A DNA stretch of 54,400 nt from Verrucomicrobiota bacterium. Its GTDB lineage: Bacteria > Verrucomicrobiota > Verrucomicrobiia > JADLBR01. Below are positions 1 through 8,961 of this stretch, piece by piece (positions within the stretch are counted from its first letter, which is position 1; the number at the start of each line of letters is the position of its first letter). The stretch spans positions 1-54,400 of the forward strand of contig JAKQKQ010000028.1 in assembly GCA_029560585.1 (NCBI GenBank), given 5' to 3'. Under the pieces are notes generated by a model. That model was given only the letters and a program-made list of their open reading frames with translations. It was not told the origin of the DNA and searched no databases. Both the position numbers and the translations under genes were made by a program.

Positions 1-2
1 TC

Positions 3-386
3 CACAAACCCAAGCGCTTCTTCGGCGCCGCCCGCAACATCGAGGAGGGCGGCAGCATCACCATCATCGCGACCGCGCTCATCGAGACGGGCAGCAAGAT
101 GGACGAGGTCATCTTCGAGGAGTTCAAGGGCACCGGCAACATGGAGATCAACCTCGATCGCGCCCTGTCCGACAAGCGCGTCTACCCCGCCGTCAACATC
201 GCGAAATCGGGCACCCGCAAGGAAGAGCTCCTCTACCATCCGGACGAATTGACCCGCATCCACGCCCTGCGCAAGGCGCTCAGCAGCGTCCCCCCCGTGG
301 AGGCCATGGAACTCCTGCTCGAGCGTGTCCGCAAGACGAAGACCAATGCGGAATTCTTGATGACGATGAACCTCAAGGACGCCTGA
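3..386 (+). CDS. rho: Transcription termination factor Rho, C-terminal 127 residues (5' end outside window)
   Basis: This is the end of the hexameric RNA helicase that terminates transcription. The reading frame is already open at the left edge (base 3) and stops at TGA 384-386. Visible residues match the Rho ATPase core: [31 protein letters not shown] and [14 protein letters not shown], followed by [19 protein letters not shown], the usual Rho C-terminal signature containing the R-loop region. Roughly the first two thirds of the protein (RNA-binding domain and Walker A) lie outside. It is a housekeeping gene unrelated to the polysaccharide locus and marks its chromosomal edge. Identity is near certain; only the missing start is unknown. 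Confidence 0.97.
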   Translation, partial: HKPKRFFGAARNIEEGGSITIIATALIETGSKMDEVIFEEFKGTGNMEINLDRALSDKRVYPAVNIAKSGTRKEELLYHPDELTRIHALRKALSSVPPVEAMELLLERVRKTKTNAEFLMTMNLKDA

Positions 387-426
387 ACGTCCCGCCGGTC
401 CGCCGGCTGACCCCGCGGGTGAAACC

Positions 427-1935
427 ATGCGCGCAGCGCTGGCCGCACTGACCAAGGGATGCCTTGGCGCACTGTCGCTCTGGTGCGCCGCGCTCGGACT
501 CCTCTTGGCCACGGCGGCGATCGCCGCCTGCTCCTTCGCCGCGGGATGGTGCTACGGCGAGCATCGGCGCAGCCGCGCAGCACTGGAATCCGTGGTCGCC
601 GGACTCGCCGCCAGGGGCGAATTCGTCGGCGTGGCGCCCGCGCCAGCCGATCCCGGATCGACGAATCCAGATCTTGCCGCCAATGCGGAAAAGCTGCGCG
701 GCCTCGCCCGCAGCTGCGCCATCGGACGCAAATGGCCCAAGTGCCGCGAACTGCTCGGCGGAAGACTGGCCCGCGTCGGCTGGAGGTCCGATGCGGCCCC
801 GTCACACAACGGCGGACTCGCGTGGGTTGACGTCGCCTGCCAACTGGAGATGGCCTTCGAGGTACTCGAGGATGTCCACGCCATCCTGGACGCGGGCCGA
901 TGCGGCCCGGCGACCGCGGTCGATGAAGCCATCGATCGCGCCATCGTTCCCTGGCTCGCCTGGTCCGCCATGGAAAGCCTGCACGACCTTGATTCCGCCG
1001 GGGCGATCCGCGAAATCGCCCGCATCCGACGCCTCGCCGATCGCCACAGCCATATCCCCAGCCTCGATGCACAACTCTGGCGCTGCGCGCTCCTGAAGAG
1101 TGCCATCCGCCTCTCTTGGGAGGTCCTCCAGACCCCGGCCCTCGACGGAAAAACCCTGGAGGCTCTCGCCACGCTCTGGGCGGAGGATCAGCCGCTCGCC
1201 GGAATCTCCGAGACGCTGCGCCGCGAGCGCTCCATCGGCATCGGCGCCTTCGCCGCCCTCGTTCGCTCGATGGAGACGGACGCCGGATGGAGAACGAGGC
1301 TGTGCGAACTGGGCAGCGCCATGGCCGAGCGCCGCGATGCCGTCGGCTGGATCGGCGAGGCCACCGCATGGATGCGCTATGGCCTCTGGCGCGTCCTCTG
1401 GGCCGACGAGGAACTCGCCTGTTTCCTCAGTTCCTTGCAGATCGTGATCGATCACATCGACGGCAACGCCAGCAAACTGTCGTGGTCCGGCATCCGCGGG
1501 GCATGGGCGACCGCCGAATCCAGTCTGGCCGGCCGGTCAAACCGCATGGGGCTCGATCGCCTGATCATCGGGTCCGTCGGTCTCAACGGGGGCCGCGCCG
1601 CCTGTCAGGTGATCCTCGAGTACGAGGCCGAACGGCGCATGCTGCTCATCGACATCGCCCGCTGCCGCTACGATCTCGACCACGGCGACACCCCCGCCGA
1701 TCTCGGACAACTCGTTCCCGCCTATCTCCCCCGAATCCCCCTCGATCCCATGGACGGAATGCCCCTCCGCTATCGTCTCGATCCCTGTGGCGGGCCGATC
1801 CTCTATTCGGTGGGTCCCGACTGCAGGGATGATAATGGCAGCCCCGAGAAACCTGACTCGCAACCGGCTGCGGCCCTCTCGCATGGGCGCGACATGGTCT
1901 GGCCCATCGCAGATTTTCCCAGATCCGTCGAATAG
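427..1935 (+). CDS. Hypothetical membrane-anchored protein with pseudopilin-like C-terminal motif
   Basis: I do not recognise a named family for this 502-residue protein. Residues about 14-42 form one hydrophobic N-terminal segment rich in Ala, Leu and Cys, probably a membrane anchor or uncleaved signal. The long middle is soluble and mostly helical by composition. The last 70 residues read DLGQLVPAYLPRIPLDPMDG, then PLRYR, LYSVGPDC and DDNG. This resembles the tail seen in many PVC-group proteins related to type II secretion pseudopilin G (a P-x-DP-x-G pattern followed by YSVG and DD). It starts 40 bases after rho on the same strand, so it may be co-transcribed. No link to the polysaccharide genes is apparent. 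Confidence 0.75.
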   Translation: MRAALAALTKGCLGALSLWCAALGLLLATAAIAACSFAAGWCYGEHRRSRAALESVVAGLAARGEFVGVAPAPADPGSTNPDLAANAEKLRGLARSCAIGRKWPKCRELLGGRLARVGWRSDAAPSHNGGLAWVDVACQLEMAFEVLEDVHAILDAGRCGPATAVDEAIDRAIVPWLAWSAMESLHDLDSAGAIREIARIRRLADRHSHIPSLDAQLWRCALLKSAIRLSWEVLQTPALDGKTLEALATLWAEDQPLAGISETLRRERSIGIGAFAALVRSMETDAGWRTRLCELGSAMAERRDAVGWIGEATAWMRYGLWRVLWADEELACFLSSLQIVIDHIDGNASKLSWSGIRGAWATAESSLAGRSNRMGLDRLIIGSVGLNGGRAACQVILEYEAERRMLLIDIARCRYDLDHGDTPADLGQLVPAYLPRIPLDPMDGMPLRYRLDPCGGPILYSVGPDCRDDNGSPEKPDSQPAAALSHGRDMVWPIADFPRSVE

Positions 1936-1936
1936 G

Positions 1937-2030
1937 CCCCGGGGCACCACCGGGGATGAAAATGAGACGTAGGAGCGCGCTTGCGCGCGATTCGCGCATG
2001 GGATCGCCCGCAAGCAGGCTCCCACTGCCC
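1937..2030. repeat. Composite dispersed repeat (family C): hairpin element after the rho-side genes
   Basis: The segment holds CACCACCGGGGATGAAAATG, then GTAGGAGCGCGCTTGCGCGC, then the inverted partner GCAAGCAGGCTCC. The same ordered blocks recur in reverse orientation around 39204-39322, and the GTAGGAGC part alone at 30345-30418. Each block can fold as a short GC-rich stem-loop. It looks like a REP-type extragenic palindrome. The rest of 1936-2196 shows no gene. Confidence 0.75.
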
Positions 2031-2196
2031 GGCATCTGAATTTTCGGATCAGTGAAAACGGTTTTGCGAGATCACTTTCGCGCGAGCCCACCCTGAGCGC
2101 GTCGGGCCACTGCGCCACGTATCGGACGGACCCATTATGGAACCGGACCGAGCGGGCACCCGCGATATCCGTGCGATCCGGCGTTGGCGTCTCGGC

Positions 2197-2583
2197 TCAG
2201 AGCAGCCCCTCGCCTTCGAGTTCCGAGAGCCGCGCCTCGTCGTGATCCGCCACGACCTCCTTGAGCCCGGGCAGATCGACCAGTAGTTCGAGGCAGAGGC
2301 TCGCCTCGCCGCCCCCCGGCATGCCCGTGGTCTCCATCACCCGCGAATCCTGGGTCACGTATACCCACGCAAACTCGTCCCCGTTCAACACCCGAAATTG
2401 CAAATTCTTCTCCCATCGCACCTCGCCTGCCCCCCCCACGCGCGTGGTCGCCACATCGCGCTCCAGGACCTGCTCCAGCCCCTCATAACGCTCCAGCCAC
2501 AGGTCGACAATATACCTGAGCAGCACCTCGCCCAGCGGCTCCTCAAAAACCGCAACGAAACCTATGGAAAACGGATTGACCAT
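2197..2583 (-). CDS. Hypothetical protein (128 aa)
   Basis: This is an unrecognised acidic protein with no signal peptide or membrane span. It starts MVNPFSIGF and ends [10 protein letters not shown]. The composition (alternating charged and hydrophobic residues, [20 protein letters not shown]) suggests a small alpha/beta domain. It is divergent from gmd, which begins 117 bases away on the other strand, and isolated from the neighbouring genes. It is the longest plausible frame here and carries no repeat-like sequence. Coding status is likely but not proven. Confidence 0.55.
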   Translation of the reverse strand: MVNPFSIGFVAVFEEPLGEVLLRYIVDLWLERYEGLEQVLERDVATTRVGGAGEVRWEKNLQFRVLNGDEFAWVYVTQDSRVMETTGMPGGGEASLCLELLVDLPGLKEVVADHDEARLSELEGEGLL

Positions 2584-2700
2584 CTTCGGAAAAACTTAGT
2601 CGATCATCGGCCGGAGGGCAACCACGCGCCCTTCACCCTCGAAGTCTCCCCGCCATTCTTGGATTGCCGTGATCGGTCGCCCGACTACCCTTCAACTCTC

Positions 2701-3711
2701 ATGCCCAAGGCACTTGTCACTGGGATCACGGGGCAGGACGGTTCCTACCTCACCGAACTCCTGCTCGGCAAGGGTTATGAGGTGCACGGGATCATCCGCC
2801 GCGCCAGCACCTTCAACACCCATCGCCTCGACCATCTCTATCAGGACCCCCACGCCGAAAAGCCAAAACTCTTCCTGCACTATGGCGACATGACCGACCC
2901 CGTCATGCTCGTCAGGCTGCTATACAGCCTCCAACCGGATGAGGTCTACAACCTCGCGGCCCAAAGCCATGTCCGCGTTAGCTTCGATGTGCCGGAATAC
3001 ACGTGCGACGTCACCGCGGTAGGGGCCCTGCGTCTCTTGGAGGCGATCCGCGAATCCGGCCTGAAATGCCGGTTCTATCAGGCCTCCAGCAGCGAGATGT
3101 TCGGGAAGGTCGCCGAAACGCCGCAGCGCGAGACGACGCCCTTCCATCCCCGGAGCCCCTACGCCTGCGCCAAGGTCTTCGCCCACTACGCGATGATGAA
3201 TTACCGCGAGGGCTATGGCATGTTCAACTGCTCCGGGATCCTCTTCAACCACGAGTCGCCCCGGCGCGGTGAGACGTTCGTCACCCGAAAGATCACCCGC
3301 GCCGTCGCCCGCATCAAGGCCGGCCTCGACAAGGCCCTTTTCCTCGGAAATCTCGACGCCAAGCGCGACTGGGGTTACGCGCCCGAGTACGTCCAGGCCA
3401 TGTGGCTCATGCTCCAGCAGGACAGGCCCGACGATTATGTCGTCGCCACCGGCGAGACACATTCGGTCCGCGAATTCCTCTCGGAGGCCTTCGGCTGCGT
3501 CGGGCTCGACTGGCGCCAGTTCGTCAAACACGACCCGCGCTACGAGCGCCCCGCCGAGGTTGATCTCCTGCTCGGCGATGCCGCCAAGGCCAGGCGCGTG
3601 CTCGGATGGCAACCGCAAACCACCTTCAAGGAACTGGTGCGCATCATGGTCGAGGCCGACATGGCCACCGTCCAGCGGGAGATGTACGGCACGCACGGGG
3701 GGCCCACTTGA
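2701..3711 (+). CDS. gmd: GDP-mannose 4,6-dehydratase
   Basis: It converts GDP-D-mannose to GDP-4-keto-6-deoxy-D-mannose, the first step towards GDP-L-fucose and related deoxysugars, in the cytoplasm. The 336-residue protein is an extended short-chain dehydrogenase: NADP-binding [10 protein letters not shown] at residue 7, the family-typical [27 protein letters not shown], the SSSEMFG active-site strand, the catalytic pair in YACAK, and [18 protein letters not shown]. The frame is open back to 2398, but homology starts at ATG 2701 (MPKALVTGI), so that start is chosen. The stop overlaps the start of fcl, which completes the pathway. Confidence 0.95.
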   Translation: MPKALVTGITGQDGSYLTELLLGKGYEVHGIIRRASTFNTHRLDHLYQDPHAEKPKLFLHYGDMTDPVMLVRLLYSLQPDEVYNLAAQSHVRVSFDVPEYTCDVTAVGALRLLEAIRESGLKCRFYQASSSEMFGKVAETPQRETTPFHPRSPYACAKVFAHYAMMNYREGYGMFNCSGILFNHESPRRGETFVTRKITRAVARIKAGLDKALFLGNLDAKRDWGYAPEYVQAMWLMLQQDRPDDYVVATGETHSVREFLSEAFGCVGLDWRQFVKHDPRYERPAEVDLLLGDAAKARRVLGWQPQTTFKELVRIMVEADMATVQREMYGTHGGPT

Positions 3712-4646
3712 GCTTCTGGACGGACCGGCGGGTCCTCGTCACCGGCGGCAACGGCTTTCTCGGCAGGCACCTGCTCGCCGAACTCCGCCGCGCCGGATGC
3801 GCGCGCATCGATGCCCCGCGCAGCGCCGAATTCGATCTCACCCGGCCGGACGACGCGGCCCGCATGATCGGTGCCGCGAAACCCGAGATCATCTTCCACC
3901 TCGCGGCCGTGTGCGGCGGCATCGGCGCCAACCGTGCCGAGCCAGGGAGGTTCTTCTACGCGAACGCCATGATGGGCCTCCACCTCCTCGAGGCCGCATG
4001 TCGCGCGGCCGTGCCAAAGACCGTGCTGGTTGGCAGCATCTGCGCGTACCCCAAGTTCGCGCCCGTACCCTTCCGCGAGGAGTCCCTCTGGGACGGTTAT
4101 CCCGAAGAGACCAACGCACCCTACGGCCTCGCAAAAAAAATGCTGCTGGTCCAGGCGCAGGCCTACCGGGCCCAGTACGGGACCAATGCCATCTACCTGC
4201 TGCCCGTTAACCTCTACGGCCCCCATGATAATTTCGACCCGGAGACATCCCACGTCATCCCCGCCATGGTCCTCAAGTTCGAGACGGCCCGCCGGGAGAA
4301 TCGCCCGTCGGTGCGCCTCTGGGGCACGGGATCCGCATCCCGGGAATTCCTCTACGCGCCCGACTGCGCCGAGGCCCTCAGGCTCGCCGCCGAACGCTAC
4401 GATGGCCCCGCCCCCGTGAACATCGGCGCCGGCTTTGAAATCACAATCCGCGATCTTGCGGAGAAAGTGCGCCGCCTGGTCGGTTACACGGGGGAAATCC
4501 AGTGGGACGCCTCAAAGCCCGACGGCCAGCCCAGGCGCATGCTCGACACTTCGCGCGCGAGGGAGTTGTTCGGGTTTGAGGCGCGGACGCCCTTCGAGGA
4601 AGGGCTGGCCAGGACGATCGCCTGGTACCGCGAGGCCTATTCGTAG
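3708..4646 (+). CDS. fcl: GDP-L-fucose synthase (GDP-4-keto-6-deoxy-D-mannose 3,5-epimerase/4-reductase)
   Basis: This NADPH-dependent epimerase/reductase uses the Gmd product to make GDP-L-fucose. I propose the TTG at 3708, which overlaps the gmd TGA by three bases (TTGA) and follows a G-rich stretch that could bind the ribosome. The upstream ATG at 3606 would add 34 non-homologous residues lying inside gmd. Motifs: [14 protein letters not shown] near residue 8, [14 protein letters not shown], the SICAYPK strand and catalytic YGLAKKM, then NLYGPHDNF and [12 protein letters not shown]. The 312-residue length is normal for the family. Translational coupling to gmd is likely. Confidence 0.93.
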   Translation: MSFWTDRRVLVTGGNGFLGRHLLAELRRAGCARIDAPRSAEFDLTRPDDAARMIGAAKPEIIFHLAAVCGGIGANRAEPGRFFYANAMMGLHLLEAACRAAVPKTVLVGSICAYPKFAPVPFREESLWDGYPEETNAPYGLAKKMLLVQAQAYRAQYGTNAIYLLPVNLYGPHDNFDPETSHVIPAMVLKFETARRENRPSVRLWGTGSASREFLYAPDCAEALRLAAERYDGPAPVNIGAGFEITIRDLAEKVRRLVGYTGEIQWDASKPDGQPRRMLDTSRARELFGFEARTPFEEGLARTIAWYREAYS

Positions 4647-4647
4647 A

Positions 4648-4663
4648 AGCCCGCTTGCGGGCT
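4648..4663. terminator. Short GC hairpin between convergent fcl and the UbiA gene
   Basis: AGCCCGC-TT-GCGGGCT is a perfect 7-bp stem lying one base after the fcl stop and 12 bases before the stop of the converging minus-strand gene. It could act as a bidirectional terminator. No long T-run follows on either side, so intrinsic termination would be weak. The sequence also resembles the family C repeat arms. Confidence 0.45.
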
Positions 4664-4675
4664 ATTTCTCGGCGT

Positions 4676-6118
4676 TCACCGGGCCAGAAAGATCGCCGCC
4701 ATGGCCGCGGCCGCGGAGACGTAGCTGGCGGGATCGTGCGTCACAAATCGCACCGGATCCTCGTGCAGTTCGCCCCGGTGATTGATGAGCCAGAGTCGGC
4801 CCACCCAAAAGACAATCACGAGGCACAGTGCCCAGAGCATGGTGCGATTTCCGTAGCTGGCCGCCGCCTCCGCACTGCCGATGTAGATAGCCACGACGAA
4901 GACCGACAGGAGGCCGCTCGCCACGCCGAGGAACCCGACCTCCTCCAGATCCGCGCTCCGGTAGCCCCTGCCCTCCGCGTTGTCCCTCTGCGCCTCCCGC
5001 AGCGCCCGCAATTCAGCGTACCGCTTGGCCAGCGCCAATGAGAGGAACAGGAAGAGAGCAAACCCCATCAGCCAGTTAGACACCCCGATGCCAGCGGCCC
5101 AACCACCCCCCACGATCCGCAACAGGAACATCACCGTCAGCGCCAATGCGTCCACGACCACGTAGCGCTTCAGGGCCAGCGTGTAGAAGATCGAAAGAAT
5201 CCCATAGGCGACAAGCACCCAGCGAAATCCCGCGGGCAGCAGCGCCGCGGCCGCGACAGCCCCGGCTATCAGCAATGGCATCGCAACCAGCGCCTCGCGC
5301 ATGCCGAGCACCCCCGAGGCCAGCGGCCGCCCGCACTTGTCCGGATGTCGCCGGTCAAACTCAAGATCGACGATGTCATTGAATACGTAGAGCGCCGAGG
5401 CCAGGAGGCTGAAGCACGCCGCCCCCACCAGACACGAGAGGAGGACCCCCGTCTCCTCAAACTTGTAGGAGGTGAACGCGGGCGCCAATACCACGAGGTT
5501 CTTCAACCACTGCCGGACCCTAAGTTCCTGCATCCACGCGCCAATCCCCGCCCGCCCTGCCTCATCCCACACCCGCACCCGGAGAGCCACCTCGCGCGCC
5601 GCCCCCTCAAGCCGCCGCGGCACGTCCACGAGAATGGCCTCCCTCGCACGCCGCCAGACCCGCAGATCGACGCCGCGATCCCCGGCATAGTCAAACCCGC
5701 GTTCGCCAAACCTCGCCACCAGCCACTCGGCCTTCGGCCCCCCTGACAGATTCACACCGCGGCGGGTGCCCTCGGCGCCCGAGAAAAATCCGAATCGCCG
5801 CGCCATCCGCCTGACCAGCCAGTGGTGCGAGCCACTGACCAACAACAGTTGGCGCCCCGATTTCGCCTGGGAACGCAGCCATTCGATCAGGCGCCCCCGG
5901 ACCGGGAGACAATCCAGATCGGGGCGCGCTTCGCGCGCCAGCCTCGCTTTCAGATACGGCCGGCCCCTTGACCACCACACCGGCAGCAGCAGCACGCACC
6001 AAGGCCGCCGCCGCAAAAGGGCGGTGATGCATTCCCACATGAGATCCGTCCGCAGGACGGTCCCATCCAAGTCAACACACAGGGGCACCGCATCGGACGA
6101 CTGTTCTGATTCACTCAT
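4676..6118 (-). CDS. HAD phosphatase-UbiA prenyltransferase fusion protein
   Basis: This is a two-domain membrane protein of 480 residues. Residues about 11-170 form a HAD-type hydrolase: motif I CVDLDGTVLRTD, motif II VSGS, and a late GDRGVDL acidic motif. Residues about 200-480 are a polytopic UbiA-family prenyltransferase with LRVRQWLKNLVV, the Mg-diphosphate motif NDIVDLEFDRRHPDKC, a second YTLALKRYVVVDAL motif and 7-9 membrane segments. The C-terminal half resembles decaprenyl-phosphate phosphoribosyltransferases. In this setting it may move a phosphoribosyl or similar group onto a polyprenyl phosphate for lipid-linked sugar synthesis, with the HAD domain removing a phosphate; this is inference. 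It is the last gene of the minus-strand array. Confidence 0.85.
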   Translation of the reverse strand: MSESEQSSDAVPLCVDLDGTVLRTDLMWECITALLRRRPWCVLLLPVWWSRGRPYLKARLAREARPDLDCLPVRGRLIEWLRSQAKSGRQLLLVSGSHHWLVRRMARRFGFFSGAEGTRRGVNLSGGPKAEWLVARFGERGFDYAGDRGVDLRVWRRAREAILVDVPRRLEGAAREVALRVRVWDEAGRAGIGAWMQELRVRQWLKNLVVLAPAFTSYKFEETGVLLSCLVGAACFSLLASALYVFNDIVDLEFDRRHPDKCGRPLASGVLGMREALVAMPLLIAGAVAAAALLPAGFRWVLVAYGILSIFYTLALKRYVVVDALALTVMFLLRIVGGGWAAGIGVSNWLMGFALFLFLSLALAKRYAELRALREAQRDNAEGRGYRSADLEEVGFLGVASGLLSVFVVAIYIGSAEAAASYGNRTMLWALCLVIVFWVGRLWLINHRGELHEDPVRFVTHDPASYVSAAAAMAAIFLAR

Positions 6119-6563
6119 GGAAGCAGATCCATACTACCATTTTGAGTCGAAGGAAAAAAGTCCTCGTCCCACCGGCATGCGCGGCGGGCACCACCGGGGC
6201 GGCAAATTGTAGCGAAGCCGATCGCCAGAGGCGATTTTACGAACATTCCGGCTTCGGCGTTCGCTCAGCCAGCGCCACGGGCGGGACGCCCGTGCCACGA
6301 AACCGTGGCATGGGCATCTTTCCCATGTCCCTCGCCGGAGGGCGCAAGCCCTTTGCAACTTGGTCGTTACGCCCCATTTTCGAGCTAGCGCCGCCGACGA
6401 CACCCGAGGACGCCACATCATTCTGGGGGAAACTCGGCGCCCGTCGCCGCCTGACACAGGCGGCCCACAAGACTTGTGGGGCGTCTCTCCGAGACGCCAA
6501 ACACGCGCGAGACTTTGGGCCAGATGCCGCCGAGCGGGACACGGGCCACTCGCCACGAGCCCA
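6119..6563. repeat. Gene-free stretch with palindromic repeats (families D and J)
   Basis: I see no credible gene. At 6274-6327 there are nested palindromes: GCCACGGGCGGGACGCCCGTG, then CCACGAAACCGTGG, then CATGGGCATCTTTCCCATG. At 6448-6500 there is CCGCCTGACACAGGCGG followed by GGCGTCTCTCCGAGACGCC; close relatives of this pair occur at 8880-8946 and 40685-40742. Short frames in both directions are translations of these palindromes. Confidence 0.65.
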
Positions 6564-7217
6564 TCACTTGCTGATTTCGGCTCCACCCTCCACACGACGC
6601 GAGCCCAAGACTGCCATGAAATGCAGGCGCCCCCCGAATATCCACTCAAAGGGCTGATGGTAGAGCCGCAGGGGTGATTCCAACGATCTCCACTCGAATC
6701 CGGCCCCGGCGACCAGCGCTTGCCATGACTCGGGACTCCCATACCGATACAGGCAACGGACGCCCGCCGCATAGTTCGCGGCCCAGTCCAGCGCGCAGAT
6801 GCGGAGGTACTGCAGCCTGGACCGATGCCAGTGATCCTTCAGCAGCACCTCCCGCCGCGCCACCCGACGGCACTCCCGCAACAGCTCCAACGGCCGCGCC
6901 TCGTGATGCACGACATCCGCCAGTAAAACCACGTCGAACGCCCCGTCCTCGAAAGGAAATCTGTCGCCCTCGAGCCGCGTCACCGGAATCGCTTCGCCCC
7001 CGCGCGGCGCCCGCTCCAGACCTTCGAAACGGACTCCCGGCAGCGCCATCATGCACGCACCGGCCAACGCGCCAACGCCACAACCGACATCCAGGACGCG
7101 GTCTCCCTCCCGAAGGCGCGGCACAATAAGTCGGCATAGCCCCTGCACGCGGGGGCGATATGCGACCGCCATGTGCGCCGAACCGATCAGGCGCTTGCAC
7201 AAAATATCAATGGCCAT
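6564..7217 (-). CDS. Class I SAM-dependent methyltransferase
   Basis: It is predicted to transfer a methyl group from S-adenosylmethionine to an unknown acceptor, probably a sugar or lipid-linked sugar. Motif I is VLDVGCGVGALAG, followed by acidic LERAP (motif II region) and FDVVLLADVVHHEA (motif IV/V region), then a C-terminal half typical of Methyltransf_11. The frame is open to 7292, but the first 25 residues are Pro/Gly-rich and unlike the family, so ATG 7217 (MAIDILCKRL) is preferred, giving 217 residues. It lies just downstream of a GT39-like membrane glycosyltransferase, about 90 bases away. Confidence 0.82.
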   Translation of the reverse strand: MAIDILCKRLIGSAHMAVAYRPRVQGLCRLIVPRLREGDRVLDVGCGVGALAGACMMALPGVRFEGLERAPRGGEAIPVTRLEGDRFPFEDGAFDVVLLADVVHHEARPLELLRECRRVARREVLLKDHWHRSRLQYLRICALDWAANYAAGVRCLYRYGSPESWQALVAGAGFEWRSLESPLRLYHQPFEWIFGGRLHFMAVLGSRRVEGGAEISK

Positions 7218-7310
7218 GGTAATAACGCATGGCTGCACTCGCGCGCCTCCGGGAGGGGGACCGGACGGGCCAGAGGTCCCCGACCGGCGCACTGGCGCGG
7301 TTTCGGCGGC

Positions 7311-8741
7311 TCACTCCGCCCTCCGGTACGCGACGAGGCGATAGGGCGCCGCCGCGCCAAACGGCATCCGGTCCGCGCCATCGCCCAATGAACCGAGCGA
7401 GACCCACTTTCCGCCAAGGATCGATGCCAGGCTTCCGGCGTCCACCTCCGGTCGCACGCACGCGGCCGTGATCGACCGGCGCACATCATCGGGGATCTCT
7501 GCAACCATGTCCGACGCCCGAGGATAGACGCCCCCGGCGATCGGCCTCAGCGCGAAATATGCGGAAGGATCACACAGCACGCGATCCCCCCCATGGAACT
7601 TCCCCGCCACAAACATCTCCACGCGCCGATAGTCGCGCTCGCCCCACTCCAGCACACACACGCACAGGCGCGCGGGCGCACCCGCGACTATCGCCCCCGC
7701 CGTGCAAATGATGGCGGCGCCCCGCGCGAGCGAGGGGCCATCGACCGACATCAGTTGCGCCAGGGAGAGAACCGCCGGAAAGAACGCGAGCCAACTGTAG
7801 TACGAGGGCCATTTGCCCAAAAGCGCCTGCAGCACGCCCACGGTCAAAATCCCCATCAGGGCAAGAACCGCGATGCGGCGACCGCCGGGACGGCCCCTGA
7901 AGAAGAGGGCCGCGACACCCAACCCAAGGCACACCAGCAGGAGGCTCGGATCGCGGAAACCATCCAGTCTGAACTGGAAATGTGGCGAGAAGATGCCGTT
8001 CTGGTAGAGGCGCGAACAGAGCACGAAAGACTCCCAGCTTCCCGTCGCGCGATAGAATCCCACCATCGATACCGCCCCCACCCCGAATCCCGTCCACGCC
8101 ATGGCGACCGGCCCGATCCAGCCCCGGCCCAACAGAAAGACCAGAAACACGCCCACCACCGCAAGATACGGCCCAAGGAACAGCCCGCACCACGGCGCGG
8201 CCGCCCCCAGAAAGAAGAAGGCCACGAGCCGCTCCCGCCCACGGTCCGCGGCGAGCACCGCGTAGTTCGCCGCCCACCAGAGCATCGCCAGCGCATCCCC
8301 GCGCCCACTCCGATAACTGAAAACCACACCGGCCGCGCACAACAGTGCCCCCAGCAACAGCAACCCCACACCCGATGAACGCGCGTGACCCCGCCGTCGT
8401 GCCGTCCACCAGATCCACCCCGCCGCGCAGGCCGCCATCAGGATCGGCAGCACCCTGACCTGCCAGAGTCCCACCCCCATGATCTTCAGCCATCCACCAA
8501 GCGCAAAGCCATAGGCGGGAACCAGCCCCGGCCAGAAGACGTGCTCCCCCACCAGCGTCCAAGCGGTCGTCCGAAACCCATCCCCCGCCGCAAAGTGGAT
8601 CGCCGGATCCGCAAAATACACCTCGTCGTGCCACGCGGTCGGCGAGCGCGTCACCGTCGCCAGGTTCGCCACCAGCACGACCAGCCACAGCAGTGCCGCA
8701 AACAGCATCTCGCGCCTGGTGATCACTTCATTCCGCGCCAT
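7311..8741 (-). CDS. GT39-like (ArnT/PMT type) membrane glycosyltransferase
   Basis: This 476-residue polytopic inner-membrane protein is predicted to use a polyprenyl-phosphate sugar as donor on the periplasmic face. After a first membrane span (residues about 11-30) comes a periplasmic loop with HDEVYFADPAIHFAAGDGF, the Asp-Glu motif expected of GT-C enzymes. About 10 further hydrophobic helices follow, for example LWWLVVLVAN-like and FLVFLLGRGWIG segments. A hydrophilic C-terminal domain of about 130 residues follows the last helix (VLEWGERDYRR onward). Its UbiA neighbour could supply a lipid-linked pentose or similar donor, which is inference. The acceptor is unknown. Confidence 0.78.
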   Translation of the reverse strand: MARNEVITRREMLFAALLWLVVLVANLATVTRSPTAWHDEVYFADPAIHFAAGDGFRTTAWTLVGEHVFWPGLVPAYGFALGGWLKIMGVGLWQVRVLPILMAACAAGWIWWTARRRGHARSSGVGLLLLGALLCAAGVVFSYRSGRGDALAMLWWAANYAVLAADRGRERLVAFFFLGAAAPWCGLFLGPYLAVVGVFLVFLLGRGWIGPVAMAWTGFGVGAVSMVGFYRATGSWESFVLCSRLYQNGIFSPHFQFRLDGFRDPSLLLVCLGLGVAALFFRGRPGGRRIAVLALMGILTVGVLQALLGKWPSYYSWLAFFPAVLSLAQLMSVDGPSLARGAAIICTAGAIVAGAPARLCVCVLEWGERDYRRVEMFVAGKFHGGDRVLCDPSAYFALRPIAGGVYPRASDMVAEIPDDVRRSITAACVRPEVDAGSLASILGGKWVSLGSLGDGADRMPFGAAAPYRLVAYRRAE

Positions 8742-8961
8742 TCGTCAAATCCAACGCCGTCGCCGCAGAAAGTCGCGCCCGTGGTGCAGCCGGGCAGGGC
8801 CGACCCACCCCGTGCATCCCCTATTCTCGGGCCAGACATCTTGCCCGCCGCGACGGCCACCACCGGGGATGAAAATGCGGTTGTGGGGCGTCTGTGTCAG
8901 ACGCCGTCCACCCACCTCTGCCGTCTCACAGGGACGGCCTACAAGATCCGCGATTCTCGAG
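8742..8961. repeat. Intergenic repeats (families C block and D)
   Basis: Between two genes, 8859-8877 holds CCACCACCGGGGATGAAAATG-type sequence (shared with 1945-1964). 8880-8946 holds GGGGCGTCTGTGTCAGACGCC, an inverted pair, then GCCGTCTCACAGGGACGGC. These match the D-family palindromes at 6448-6500 and 40685-40742. No gene is seen here. Confidence 0.6.

Noticed and set aside
233-1369. 378-codon open frame opposite the hypothetical protein
   Set aside because: It is almost entirely Arg-rich low-complexity sequence and overlaps the end of rho on the other strand.
2398-2700. Longer gmd start giving 101 extra residues
   Set aside because: The extra part overlaps the small minus-strand gene and has no homology to dehydratases, whereas MPKALVTGI at 2701 is the family N-terminus.
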